From assembly GCA_019414045.1 (NCBI GenBank), contig DXMW01000013.1, positions 48,735-112,734 of the forward strand: a stretch of DNA of 64,000 bases, read 5' to 3'. The translations under genes and the position numbers were made by a program. Shown here one piece after another: positions 17,522 to 26,770 of this stretch (the stretch's first letter is position 1; every line of letters starts with the position of its first letter). The stretch comes from Collinsella sp. GTDB lineage: Bacteria > Actinomycetota > Coriobacteriia > Coriobacteriales > Coriobacteriaceae. Below the pieces are notes generated by a model, which was not told the origin of the DNA, ran no database searches, and worked only from the letters and a program-made list of their open reading frames with translations.

Positions 17522-18988
17522 TTACTCGCCCTCCGAGGTCTCGGCATCGCCCGCGGCATCCGCCGCATCGACAACCTCGACTCCCTCATCCGCAGCATCG
17601 GCCACGTCAATGGCTTCAACGGCAACGTCCTCGCCAGCATCCTCGAGCTCCTCGTACTCCGAGAAGTCCTCGGCGCCCTCAAAGTCAAAGGCGCGCTGGC
17701 AAATGCGGACCTCGTCGCCCGCACGGCAACCGGCCTTCTCGAGCGCGTCGTCAACACCCATACGCGCAAACTTATGCTGCAGGTAAATGACGGCTTCCTC
17801 GTTTTCCCAGTCGGTCTGGATGACCATGCGCTCGATGGCACGACCGACCACGCGGAAGGCACCGGGCTCTTCCTGAACAATGCGGAAACGCTTCTCACGC
17901 TGCAGGCGACGGCGCTCCCACTCATCGTCGCGCAGAACGACCGACTCATCCGAGACAGCCAACTCGGCGCGCAGCTTAGCCACCTGCTCGCCCACGGCAA
18001 GCATCAGCGTGTTGAGGCCGGCGCCCGTCACGGCAGACACGGCAAAGAACATATGTCCATCGTCGAGCGCTGCGCGCTTGAGGTCGGCAATCTTGTCGGC
18101 CGTGCCCGGCGCATCGCACTTGTTGGCAACGACGATCTGCGGACGCTCCGAAAGCTCGGCGCCATACTGCTCGAGCTCGCGGTTGATGATGTGGTAATCC
18201 TCGACCGGATCGCGATCCTCAAAACCACCCGTCATGTCGACGACGTGCATGATCAGGGCCGTACGCTCAATGTGGCGCAGGAACTGGTGACCCAGGCCCT
18301 TACCCTCGCTCGCGCCTTCGATAAGACCGGGGACGTCGGCAACGACGTAAGAATATTCACCGGCACGCACCATGCCGAGGTTCGGCACGAGCGTGGTAAA
18401 CGGGTAGTCAGCAATCTTGGGACGGGCGGCACTCATGCGCGCGATGAGCGATGACTTACCCACGGAGGGAAAGCCCACGAGCGCGGCATCGGCCATAAGC
18501 TTCATCTCGAGCTCGATCCAGTGCTCCTCGGCCGGTTCGCCCAACTGGGCAAAGGCCGGAGCGCGACGCACCGACGTCACAAAGTGCGTGTTGCCCAGAC
18601 CGCCGGCACCGCCGGGCGCCACGACGACGCGCTCGCCGTCGTGCACCAGGTCGGCAATCTCGAACATCGGGGTCTGCGTCTCGGGATCGAGCTCGCGCAC
18701 CACGGTACCCATAGGGACCTTGAGAATCAGGTCCTCGCCGCTCTTGCCGTTACGACGGGCACCCTGCCCGTGCGTGCCGCGCTCGGCGCGAAAGTGATGC
18801 TTAAAGCGGTAATCGATCAGCGAAGACAGCTGAGCATCGGCCTGGATGACGACATTGCCGCCACGACCGCCGTCGCCGCCATCGGGGCCGCCCTTGGGGA
18901 CAAATGCCTCGCGCCTAAACGACATGCATCCGGCTCCGCCGTCGCCGCCGCACACGTTAATGCGGCTGATATCGGTGAACTGTGACAA
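17522..18988 (-). CDS. obg: GTPase Obg
   Basis: 488 residues. Ribosome-associated GTPase needed for 50S assembly. The N-terminal glycine-rich Obg fold has VCGGDGGAGCMSFRREAFVPKGGPDGGDGG. The G domain starts near residue 167 with GFPSVGKSSL, followed by DVPGLIEGA, NKCD and a SAVTG-type motif. The C-terminal OCT domain ends in a long acidic, Ala/Glu/Asp-rich tail. The start is TTG at 18988 with AGGAGG eight bases upstream. Confidence 0.97.
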   Translation of the reverse strand: MSQFTDISRINVCGGDGGAGCMSFRREAFVPKGGPDGGDGGRGGNVVIQADAQLSSLIDYRFKHHFRAERGTHGQGARRNGKSGEDLILKVPMGTVVRELDPETQTPMFEIADLVHDGERVVVAPGGAGGLGNTHFVTSVRRAPAFAQLGEPAEEHWIELEMKLMADAALVGFPSVGKSSLIARMSAARPKIADYPFTTLVPNLGMVRAGEYSYVVADVPGLIEGASEGKGLGHQFLRHIERTALIMHVVDMTGGFEDRDPVEDYHIINRELEQYGAELSERPQIVVANKCDAPGTADKIADLKRAALDDGHMFFAVSAVTGAGLNTLMLAVGEQVAKLRAELAVSDESVVLRDDEWERRRLQREKRFRIVQEEPGAFRVVGRAIERMVIQTDWENEEAVIYLQHKFARMGVDDALEKAGCRAGDEVRICQRAFDFEGAEDFSEYEELEDAGEDVAVEAIDVADAADEGVEVVDAADAAGDAETSEGE

Positions 18989-19004
18989 CAGAATCGCCTC
19001 CTAC

Positions 19005-19048
19005 AAAAAAGAGGGAGACCCTTGAATCCTAAAACTCAAGTGCCTCCC
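19005..19048 (-). terminator. Hairpin terminator between rpmA and obg
   Basis: On the minus strand the arms GGGAGGCACTTGA and TCAAGGGTCTCCC pair with two mismatches and are followed by TCTTTTTTG. It would limit obg expression relative to the ribosomal protein genes by partial termination. Confidence 0.75.
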
Positions 19049-19073
19049 ACATATGTGCTCTATGAAGGGTGAA

Positions 19074-19331
19074 TTACGCGTTCGCGAGCGGGCGTACGCT
19101 GACCCTGTGCTTGATACCCTTGTGGAACTCAACGGTACCGTCGACCAGCGCGAACAGCGTGTCGTCCTTACCACGGCCAACGTTCTCACCCGGGTGGATG
19201 TGCGTGCCGTGCTGACGGACGAGAATCGTGCCCGTGGTTACCGTCTGGCCGGCATAGCGCTTCGTGCCAAGGCGCTGACCGCGGGAGTCACGGCCATTAC
19301 GGGAGGAACCGAGTCCTTTTTTGTGTGCCAT
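19074..19331 (-). CDS. rpmA: 50S ribosomal protein L27
   Basis: 85 residues. It starts MAHKKGLGSSRNGRDSRGQRLGTKRY, the form without the cleaved N-terminal leader found in Firmicutes. TILVRQHGTHIHPGENVGRGKDDTLFAL is the family core. L27 reaches into the peptidyl transferase centre. It follows rplU by 33 bases. Confidence 0.98.
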   Translation of the reverse strand: MAHKKGLGSSRNGRDSRGQRLGTKRYAGQTVTTGTILVRQHGTHIHPGENVGRGKDDTLFALVDGTVEFHKGIKHRVSVRPLANA

Positions 19332-19364
19332 TGTGTATACCTACTCTTTCGTTACGAGTGTAAT

Positions 19365-19739
19365 CTACTCGGCGACGGGAGCCTCGGCAACAGCCTCAGC
19401 CTCTGCCTTGACAGCCTTCTTGACGCGGGAGGTAGCCTGAACCTTCACGATCTTCAGCTTGGTGAGCTGCTGACGGTGACCCTTCAGACGACGATAGCGC
19501 TTGCGCTTGTGGAACTTGAAGACCAGCTGCTTCTCGCCCTTGAACTGCTCAACGATCTGAGCGGTAACCTTGGCCTTGGCCAGCTTGTCGGGATCGGTGA
19601 CGATCTTCTTACCATCGTTGAGGAAGATAACCGGCAGGGTGACCTTGTCGCCCTCATTGCCCTCGATCTTCTCGACGGTGATGACATCGTCGGTGGCGAC
19701 CTTGTACTGCTTGCCGCCCGTGTTAACGATTGCGTACAT
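19365..19739 (-). CDS. rplU: 50S ribosomal protein L21
   Basis: 124 residues. It starts MYAIVNTGGKQYKVATDD and has RYRRLKGHRQQLTKLKI, with an Ala/Glu-rich tail of about 25 residues beyond the normal end. The ATG at 19739 follows AAGGG; the in-frame ATG at 19760 lacks one. First gene of the L21-L27-Obg unit, with a strong promoter at 19782-19810. Confidence 0.97.
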   Translation of the reverse strand: MYAIVNTGGKQYKVATDDVITVEKIEGNEGDKVTLPVIFLNDGKKIVTDPDKLAKAKVTAQIVEQFKGEKQLVFKFHKRKRYRRLKGHRQQLTKLKIVKVQATSRVKKAVKAEAEAVAEAPVAE

Positions 19740-19781
19740 GTTTACTTGCCCTTCATGCATCAGTTAGTGCAACAGCCGAAT

Positions 19782-19810
19782 ATAGTAGCAGGCGAAAATA
19801 CCCCCGTCAA
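19782..19810 (-). promoter_or_regulatory. Promoter of the rplU-rpmA-obg operon
   Basis: TTGACG (19810-19805), a 17-base spacer and TACTAT (19787-19782) on the minus strand. The -35 overlaps the stop codon of the upstream DUF2344 gene. This is one of the best sigma-70-like promoters in the window. Confidence 0.75.
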
Positions 19811-20619
19811 CGAGTATGTGGAGCAAATCCACAAGTTCGCACAGGTATGGGGCTGACGAGTCGGCCCTCGTCGTCCTCGCATGCTTGATTCTGACGCTCG
19901 ACATCGTAGGAGCAGATGGTCACGAGGTCTTGCATACCGGTGGAAACAATAGGTGCATCCACGCCCGGGGTCAAGCCCTGCAACAAAACATCAGCAGCAG
20001 AAAGCAAAATTTCCGGACGCATGGAGCCCTCGTTGTCGGCATGGGTGTCGAGCATGAGCACCAAATGGTCCGGGCGCTCCCCCGCCGTGAGCTCATAGCC
20101 CACGAGCGTGTGATCCAAATCCAAGCGCTTGCTCTTTTTGCCGCGCGCGTAGTCGATGCCGTGGCCCGCGCGCAGCGTGTCGATCGCACGACGCACCTCG
20201 TCGGCGCTTACGGGCGCCTCGGGATCCAAGTGCAGGTCGATGCGATACGACAGGCGCGTGAGCTGCGCCGTCAACGCCGGCGTGCGCACGTCGATGTACG
20301 CCGCCTCGATGGGCGCCAGATCGGCCGGAGACGCCGCAGCCAGGCGCCCAAACGCCTCGTCGAGCGCCACGAACTCGGTCATAAACAGGTCATACCACTC
20401 GCAGGTCGACGACGTACCCACCGGCAGCGCCGAAGAGAAGCCCACGCGCATGTGCGGAGAGAAGCCCTGCGTGACGGCATAGGGAAGTCCCGCACGGCGC
20501 ACGATGCGCTCAATGGTATGGATTACTTCGAGATGGCCCAGGTACTTAAGGCGATCGCGCTTGCCATAGCGAACACGAAGTCTAAAGAGCGAGGGGTTGT
20601 CGGTCAGGCGCTCACTCAT
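19807..20619 (-). CDS. DUF2344 (TIGR03936-type) radical-SAM partner protein
   Basis: 270 residues. It opens RLRVRYGKRDRLKYLGHLEVIHTIERIVRRAGLPYAVTQGFSPHMRVGFSSALPVGTSS-like, the hallmark of the family usually found fused to or beside a B12-binding radical SAM protein. The molecular role is not established. Its start overlaps the radical SAM stop by four bases (ATGA), so the two are translated together and probably act together. The pair lies just before L21/L27, as in many Gram-positives. Confidence 0.88.
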   Translation of the reverse strand: MSERLTDNPSLFRLRVRYGKRDRLKYLGHLEVIHTIERIVRRAGLPYAVTQGFSPHMRVGFSSALPVGTSSTCEWYDLFMTEFVALDEAFGRLAAASPADLAPIEAAYIDVRTPALTAQLTRLSYRIDLHLDPEAPVSADEVRRAIDTLRAGHGIDYARGKKSKRLDLDHTLVGYELTAGERPDHLVLMLDTHADNEGSMRPEILLSAADVLLQGLTPGVDAPIVSTGMQDLVTICSYDVERQNQACEDDEGRLVSPIPVRTCGFAPHTR

Positions 20620-22493
20620 GCGCGATCACCCATCAATACATTCTTGGCGTGGAGCGTGGGGCAGATCCCGCAGCCGGTGCACGACGTGCGGGTACAGTCG
20701 GGAGTCGTGACGCCCTCGAGCGAGCGACGGTACTCGCGCTCGAGGAAGCCGCGCGTGCAGCCGGGACTCACGTGCTCCCACGGCAGGCGCCAGTCCAACT
20801 CGTAGGGCAGGTGCACGAGCTCATTGAGGTCGATGCCGTTTTTGGCAGCAGCTTCCTTCCAGTTATCGAGCGAGAAATGCTCTACCCAGGCGTCAAAGCG
20901 AGAGCCCGAGCGCCAAGCATCGATGATGACGGGCGTCATGTCACGACCGGCGCGGGAAAGCGCGGCCTCGATGAGCGAGGTCTCGGCATCGTGGTAATGC
21001 ACGCGGACGGCACGGTTGCGAACGCTCGTGATAAGCAGCTTCTGGCGACGCTTGACGTCATCGTAGTCGAGCTGCGGGCACCACTGGAACGGCGTGGCAG
21101 CCTTGGGGATAAAGACCGAAACCGAGATCGACACCGAAATCGAGCCGCGACGAGCCTTGGGCACCACGGAACGACCGAGCTCCAGCACGTGATCGGCCAG
21201 ATTGGCGATGGCCACGATGTCCTCATCGCGCTCGCCGGGAAGGCCCATCATAAAGTAGAGCTTCATGCGGTTCCAACCGGCCTCGAAGGCCGCCTTGGCC
21301 GCACGGTCCAGGTCCTCCTCGGTCACGTTCTTGTTAATGATGTCGCGCATGCGCTGGCTGCCGGCCTCGGGCGCGAACGTTAGTCCGCCCTTCTTTTCGC
21401 CGGCGACCGACTCGGCCATATCCACGCCAAACGAATCCAGGCGCTGCGACGGAATAGACACGCGAATACCCGTATCCTCCAGGCGACGGTTGAGCCTGCC
21501 GAGCACGTCGCGAATGCAGGAGTGGTCGGTCGTGGAGAGCGAGGTCAGCGACACCTCGTCATAGCCAGTCTTTTCCAGGCCCTGAATCACCGACGAGACG
21601 ATCTGGTCGGCCGAGCGCTCGCGCACCGGGCGATACGTCATGCCGGCCTGGCAAAAACGACAGCCGCGGGCGCAGCCGCGCAGGATCTCGATAGACAGGC
21701 GGTCGTGAACCAGCTGCGCATAGGGCACGCACGACTGCGACAGCGGATTCGTGGCGCCAAAATCCTCGACGACGCGTTTGTAGACCACGGTCGGCGCATC
21801 CTTGCCCTCGCGCGGCACGGTGTAGCCATGCGGCGAGCAGGGCTCGTCGTGACGAACCTCATAGAGCGACGGCACGTAGTTGCCGGCAATGGATGCAAGC
21901 TGCTCAACAATCTGCGCGCGCGGGACTCCTTCGTCGCGCAGGCGGCGATGCAGCTGGCAGGTCTCGAGCAGCGATTCCTCGCCCTCGCCGATGAGGATGG
22001 CATCGAAGAAGGCCGCGAACGGCTCGGGGTTGTACACCGAGGGGCCGCCGGCGATGATGATGGGGTCGTCTTCACCTCGGTCGGCCGCTAACAGCGGAAT
22101 GCCAGCGAGGTCGAGTGCCTCGAGGAAGTTCGTCACCGCCATCTCGTGCGGCACATGCAGGCCGACGATATCAAACGAAGCGACCGGCGCTGCACCCTCG
22201 AGCGAGAGCAGCGGAATGCCCGCCTCGCGCATAGCGTCACCCATATCGGGCCACGGCACATAGCCACGCTCGCAGGAGATGTCCTCGGCCTGGTTAAGGA
22301 TGTTGTAGAGGATGGCGATACCCTGGTTGGGCAGACCGACCTCGTACACATCCGGGTAGATCAGGCAGCAACGGTAGTCGGCATCGGCCTTTGAAAGCGT
22401 GCCCCACTCGTGATCGATATAGCGACTCGGCTTTTCGACCTTGGCGAGCAGCGGCTCAATTAAATGAAAACAGTCTTGATACGGAACGCGCAA
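20616..22493 (-). CDS. TIGR03960-family B12-binding-domain radical SAM protein
   Basis: 625 residues. An N-terminal cobalamin-binding-like domain (about 35-180, with GLHVPHEMAVTNFLEALDLAG) precedes a radical SAM domain. The iron-sulfur ligands are Cys274, Cys278 and Cys281 in GCARGCRFCQAG. The C-terminus has another Cys cluster, CTRTSCTGCGICP, suggesting an extra metal site. The start is TTG at 22493 behind AGGGG. The family has no proven substrate; RNA modification is a reasonable guess from its ribosomal-gene neighbourhood. Member of the long mreB-to-DUF2344 transcription unit. Confidence 0.9.
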   Translation of the reverse strand: MRVPYQDCFHLIEPLLAKVEKPSRYIDHEWGTLSKADADYRCCLIYPDVYEVGLPNQGIAILYNILNQAEDISCERGYVPWPDMGDAMREAGIPLLSLEGAAPVASFDIVGLHVPHEMAVTNFLEALDLAGIPLLAADRGEDDPIIIAGGPSVYNPEPFAAFFDAILIGEGEESLLETCQLHRRLRDEGVPRAQIVEQLASIAGNYVPSLYEVRHDEPCSPHGYTVPREGKDAPTVVYKRVVEDFGATNPLSQSCVPYAQLVHDRLSIEILRGCARGCRFCQAGMTYRPVRERSADQIVSSVIQGLEKTGYDEVSLTSLSTTDHSCIRDVLGRLNRRLEDTGIRVSIPSQRLDSFGVDMAESVAGEKKGGLTFAPEAGSQRMRDIINKNVTEEDLDRAAKAAFEAGWNRMKLYFMMGLPGERDEDIVAIANLADHVLELGRSVVPKARRGSISVSISVSVFIPKAATPFQWCPQLDYDDVKRRQKLLITSVRNRAVRVHYHDAETSLIEAALSRAGRDMTPVIIDAWRSGSRFDAWVEHFSLDNWKEAAAKNGIDLNELVHLPYELDWRLPWEHVSPGCTRGFLEREYRRSLEGVTTPDCTRTSCTGCGICPTLHAKNVLMGDRA

Positions 22494-22503
22494 CGGAAAA
22501 CCC

Positions 22504-23433
22504 CTAAGCAGCGAGATCGGATGCGTCCTCGTAGGACGCCATAGGACGGGTAGCGCCCGCGACCGTGGTCACCAGATCGCGAACGCGGGAGAACGTGGCA
22601 GTGACCACCTCGTTGGCACGGCTGTAGTCGACATCGCGCTCGTAGAGCGAAACGAGCGCACGGCCCATGCCATAGGTGCCCGCGGCAGCAGTGAGCGCCT
22701 TGACGGCAAACCCAATATGCGGCGTCTGCTTGACGAGCGCACGGGTGACCGCGCGGATCACAAGACCGCCGGCAAGCACGCCCGCGACCTCGTAGCCGCG
22801 CTCAGGCTTAATGCCGCGTCCAAAGACGGCAGCGAGCTCAAAGAGCATGCCCACCTGAGCCAGCGCCATAACGGGATAATCGGCGCCCGGCAAAAACACC
22901 AGCGCACCGGTCGCCATATTGGTGAGCGCGCACGAGGTAATGATACGATTGGCCGCCGCGATGCGCATGAAGGCAAAGTTCGCCGCAAAAGCCGTTTCCT
23001 TTTCGGTGCGATCGAGAATCCAGCGGGCAAGCGTCTCGAGCAGATACGTCTTATCGGTTGCCGCCACCACGCCGAGCATGGGCGTGGACTCCTCGATAAA
23101 CGGCACCTCCACAGCAGACTCGGCAAGCACGCACACGGGCGCGCCGGCGATCACGAGCTCCTGCACGGCACTCTCCAAGCGGTCGGAACCGCACGAGAGC
23201 ACCAGTACCACATCGGTATCGGTCTTTGGAGCAATTCGCTCCTCCCCCAGACGCTCGACGCGCACAATGCCCGAGGTCGTCTGCGGCACAAAGGCGTCAC
23301 GCACCGTCTCGGCCAGAAAGCGCGAGGCGGACGAATCCAAATAGACCGAGACGCGCACCGGCGTATCGGAATCCTTCTTAACGGACGCGCCCATCTTAAA
23401 AGCGCGGGTCAGCTTATCTACGGGAATTTTCAT
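22504..23433 (-). CDS. DUF697-like membrane-associated protein of unknown function
   Basis: 309 residues. The first 110 residues look like a nucleotide-dependent regulator-type alpha/beta fold, with VVLVLSCGSDRLESAVQEL and GVVAATDKTYLLETLARWIL. The C-terminal half is hydrophobic and glycine/alanine-rich (ALTNMATGALVFLPGADYPVMALAQVGMLFELA, then YEVAGVLAGGLVIRAVTRAL), resembling DUF697. Function is unknown. It is packed between rodA (18 bases) and the radical SAM gene (10 bases), so it may be tied to cell-shape or envelope work. Confidence 0.65.
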   Translation of the reverse strand: MKIPVDKLTRAFKMGASVKKDSDTPVRVSVYLDSSASRFLAETVRDAFVPQTTSGIVRVERLGEERIAPKTDTDVVLVLSCGSDRLESAVQELVIAGAPVCVLAESAVEVPFIEESTPMLGVVAATDKTYLLETLARWILDRTEKETAFAANFAFMRIAAANRIITSCALTNMATGALVFLPGADYPVMALAQVGMLFELAAVFGRGIKPERGYEVAGVLAGGLVIRAVTRALVKQTPHIGFAVKALTAAAGTYGMGRALVSLYERDVDYSRANEVVTATFSRVRDLVTTVAGATRPMASYEDASDLAA

Positions 23434-23451
23434 AGCAAACCCCTCCAGCGG

Positions 23452-24678
23452 TTACGCGGCGCCCGAACGATGCCGCCATATGGATTGTACGATACCCACC
23501 GTCAGCAGCTGAATCATCATCGAAGACGAACCGAAGCTAATAAACGGTAGCGGAATACCGGTAATCGGCATCATGCCGATGCACATGCCGATGTTTTCGA
23601 AGGTCTGGAACGCCCACATGCCAACGATGCCCACACACGATAGGCGCAAGAACAGCGACTCGCACTTAAAGGCGACGCGAATCGTCGAAAAGATCAGCAG
23701 CACGTAGAGGCACAGGAGCAAAAAGGAACCGCAAAAGCCAAAGGTCTCGGACAGGAAGGCGAAGACGAAGTCGGTGTGGAACTCAGGCAGAAAGCCGCCG
23801 GCCGACTGCGTCGCATGGCCTAAACCCTTACCAAAGAAGCCGCCCGAGCCAACGGCGATAAGCGACTGCTGCAGGTTGTAGGCATCGTCCGAATCGGCAT
23901 TATCGGGGTCGATAAAGACCGTCAGGCGGTTCATCTGATACTGCTTGATGAGCACATCGTGGCCGAGCAACGAATCAAAGACCGAATCGAGCGCCAGAAC
24001 GAGGGCCACCAGGCCCACAAGCAGGGCCAGGGTCGACAGCACCCATTCGCGGCGCGCACCGCTCATGCAGATGACGATGGCGCCCGAGACCAGCACGACC
24101 AGGCCCGAGCCCAGGTCGCCCATGGCAACGACGGCCAAAAACGGGATGGACAGCATGCCGCAGAGCTTGACGTAGTCGCGAACGGTATCGATGCGGCCGT
24201 TATACTGCGAGCCAAGCGTGGCGATAAAGAAGATGGTGATGAGCTTGGCAAGCTCAACGGGCTGGAATGTCAAACCGATACCGGGAATCTTGATCCAGCC
24301 CGTCATGCCCAGACCGCCCGTATAGGACAGACCCGGAATCTTGGGCGAGAAGATCACGATCAGGTCGATGACGAGCAACGCCGTCGAAAAATTGGAAATA
24401 CCGCGCAGGTCGGTACGCCAGACCAGCACCGCCAGCAACGCCCCGATACCAATTCCCAGCAGGTGGCGCGAGAATGAGGCGTCGGCCTTAAACTGTGACG
24501 CCGACCAAATAATGATGGCGCCATAGGCAACGAGCGCGACGGTAGCCAGCAGCACACCGATATGCACCTTTTGGCGAAACGTACCGCGCGAGGCCGAAAG
24601 TTGCTTGTTGACGCGGTCCAGGCTGCTGCGAGAGCCGGTCTTGGTTGAACGGAACAGATCCGCCGGAGAAAAATCCAT
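23452..24678 (-). CDS. rodA: RodA, SEDS peptidoglycan glycosyltransferase
   Basis: 408 residues with about ten transmembrane helices. SEDS proteins polymerise lipid II; RodA works with PBP2 in wall elongation. Landmarks are GWIKIPGIGLTFQPVELAKL, the catalytic-loop Asp region around VFIDPDNADSDDAYNLQQSLIAVGSGGFFGKG, FVFAFLSETFG, and the terminal GIPLPFISFGSSSM. A 35-residue charged N-terminal tail precedes helix 1. It starts nine bases after the PBP2 gene ends, and the mre operon context favours RodA over FtsW. Confidence 0.94.
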   Translation of the reverse strand: MDFSPADLFRSTKTGSRSSLDRVNKQLSASRGTFRQKVHIGVLLATVALVAYGAIIIWSASQFKADASFSRHLLGIGIGALLAVLVWRTDLRGISNFSTALLVIDLIVIFSPKIPGLSYTGGLGMTGWIKIPGIGLTFQPVELAKLITIFFIATLGSQYNGRIDTVRDYVKLCGMLSIPFLAVVAMGDLGSGLVVLVSGAIVICMSGARREWVLSTLALLVGLVALVLALDSVFDSLLGHDVLIKQYQMNRLTVFIDPDNADSDDAYNLQQSLIAVGSGGFFGKGLGHATQSAGGFLPEFHTDFVFAFLSETFGFCGSFLLLCLYVLLIFSTIRVAFKCESLFLRLSCVGIVGMWAFQTFENIGMCIGMMPITGIPLPFISFGSSSMMIQLLTVGIVQSIWRHRSGAA

Positions 24679-24687
24679 CGCAACCTC

Positions 24688-26757
24688 CTATCGAACCGAA
24701 GAATCGCCCGAGGCCGAAGAGGTATCGGGCTCGTCATAAATCACGCCGAGCACGTCGCGCACGACATGCATCGCGGTATCCGAACCACCGCCGCCCTGCT
24801 CCAGGACAGTAGCGATGACATACTTGGGATCATCGGCCGGTGCATAGGCGCAGAACCACGCGTATTCGTCCTCGCCGCTTTTCTCGCCCGTGCCCGACTT
24901 GCCGTACACCTGCGGCGTCAGGGTGCCAAAGTGAGCCGCCAGGGACGTCGATGCCGTGTAAATCACGTCGTGCATGCCGTTGCGAACAAGAGTCAAATCC
25001 GAATCGCTGTTGATCTTGGCCTCCAGGCGCTTCTTCTTGCCCTTGCCGTTGTACTTATAGGCATCGCCGTCGCCATCGCGCGACACGGCAGACAAAAACA
25101 CGTGAGGCACGTACTGCTTACCGCCGTTGGCAAGGCCCATGTAGGCGCATGCCATCTGCAGAGGCGTCACCAAAATGTCGCCCTGGCCGATGGCAATGTT
25201 GGTCATATCGCCGGCATTCCACTTGCGGTCCTCGGCAGAGGCGTCGGTAAAGTACGACTCTTTCCACTCGGCATCGGGAATACGGCCCGCGCCCTCACTC
25301 GGCAAATCGATACCGCAGGTCTTGCCTAGGCCCCAGCGACGAAAGACCTCCTGCAGGCCCTCGGAATGTTGCTCGTCATAAAAGAACGCCTTGCCCATAT
25401 CGTAGAAGACGGGGTCGCACGAGTTGGCAATACCCGACTGCAGCGTCATGGTGCCGTGTCCAGACGTCAGCCAGCAGCGCTTGCCCCAAGCCTTGCCCAA
25501 GCCCGTCCAATAGCCCGTGCAGTTGGTTGTCTGCGTTGAAGTGTAGGTTCCAAACTCAAGACCGGCCAGTGCCGAGAGCGGCTTGATGGTCGAGGCCGAC
25601 ATGTACTGTCCGCTAATGGCGCGGTTGAGCAGCGGGTGCGAACCCTTGTCATCATTGAGCTCGGTCCACACGTCATTTGAGACGCCGCCGATAAAGACGG
25701 ACGGATCGAACTTGGGCTCGCTCGCCATGCCCAGGATCTCGCCGTTGTTGGGATCGAGACACACCACAGCGCCGTTGCCGGCATTGCTGTAGCCAGTGGT
25801 CTTGGCAAGCTCGATGGCGCTCGCCAGCGCCGTCTCACAGGCCTGTTGAATCTTAAGGTCGAGCGTGAGCTTAATGTCGGAGCCGGCCTTGGCGGGCACG
25901 GCGCCGGCCTGACCGGTCACATTGCCCGAGGCATCGACCTTGACGGTCTGCTCGCCACGAATACCCTGCAGCAGGTTTTCGTAGTAGCTCTCAACACCCG
26001 CCTGGCCCACGATATCGCCCGACTGGTACGTAATCCGGCCAGCAGAAGCATCATCATCGCCAGAGGTTTTCTTATTCTGGGCCTCGAGCTGCTCGGAGGT
26101 AATGGTGCCGGTATAGCCCAAGATATGGCATGCCGTCTCGCCATATGGATACTGGCGCTCGGTACGCTCGGCAATCTTGACGCCCGGGAACTCGCCGGCG
26201 TGCTCCTGAATATAGGCAACCGTGGAGCGACGGACGTCCGTCGCGATGGTATGCAGGCTCTGAGCACCCTCGGAATTGTCCTGAATATTGCGCAGAACCG
26301 CCACGTAGGGCATACCGAGCACGTTGGCAAGATGGCGAACCAGAACCTCATCCTCGGCAAGGTCGCGGTAGGCCACGACAGCAAGTGAGGGACGGTTCTG
26401 GACAAGTGCCACGCCATTGCGGTCGAGGATGCGGCCGCGCACAGCGGGTGTGGTAACGGTGCGCGTCTGATTGCTATTAGCCTGCTTTTCGTAATAGTCC
26501 GACGAGACCATCTGCATGCCCCACAGCTTGACGGCAAGCGCCGCGAACATCGCGCCCACACCCGTGGTGAGGATGGAGAAGCGGCCCTTAAAGGCGGTCG
26601 CCGCGGTATTGCCCTCGCCCTCGGTGGCGCGCGGGGCCGTTCCATGCTGCGTATCGTAGGTAAAACGAGAATCGCCGCGACGCATGATGACCAGCGCGAC
26701 CACGATGGCCACTACCAGCACGATACCGGCGATAATAACCGTCATCTGGGAAGACAT
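24688..26757 (-). CDS. mrdA: Penicillin-binding protein 2 (MrdA-type transpeptidase)
   Basis: 689 residues. A class B transpeptidase that crosslinks peptidoglycan during elongation with RodA. The catalytic SxxK is Ser389-Thr-Ile-Lys392 in YMSASTIKPLSALAG; SNSCDP-like SxN and KSGTGEKSG follow. The dimerisation domain has RGRILDRNGVALVQNRP. Two hydrophobic segments are seen, residues 5-26 and 61-81; the second is the position of the normal single anchor, so about 55 residues including an extra helix have been added at the N-terminus. The protein ends in a Ser/Asp tail. Second to last of mreBCD-mrdA-rodA. Confidence 0.94.
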   Translation of the reverse strand: MSSQMTVIIAGIVLVVAIVVALVIMRRGDSRFTYDTQHGTAPRATEGEGNTAATAFKGRFSILTTGVGAMFAALAVKLWGMQMVSSDYYEKQANSNQTRTVTTPAVRGRILDRNGVALVQNRPSLAVVAYRDLAEDEVLVRHLANVLGMPYVAVLRNIQDNSEGAQSLHTIATDVRRSTVAYIQEHAGEFPGVKIAERTERQYPYGETACHILGYTGTITSEQLEAQNKKTSGDDDASAGRITYQSGDIVGQAGVESYYENLLQGIRGEQTVKVDASGNVTGQAGAVPAKAGSDIKLTLDLKIQQACETALASAIELAKTTGYSNAGNGAVVCLDPNNGEILGMASEPKFDPSVFIGGVSNDVWTELNDDKGSHPLLNRAISGQYMSASTIKPLSALAGLEFGTYTSTQTTNCTGYWTGLGKAWGKRCWLTSGHGTMTLQSGIANSCDPVFYDMGKAFFYDEQHSEGLQEVFRRWGLGKTCGIDLPSEGAGRIPDAEWKESYFTDASAEDRKWNAGDMTNIAIGQGDILVTPLQMACAYMGLANGGKQYVPHVFLSAVSRDGDGDAYKYNGKGKKKRLEAKINSDSDLTLVRNGMHDVIYTASTSLAAHFGTLTPQVYGKSGTGEKSGEDEYAWFCAYAPADDPKYVIATVLEQGGGGSDTAMHVVRDVLGVIYDEPDTSSASGDSSVR

Positions 26758-26770
26758 CTACAGGCCTCCC

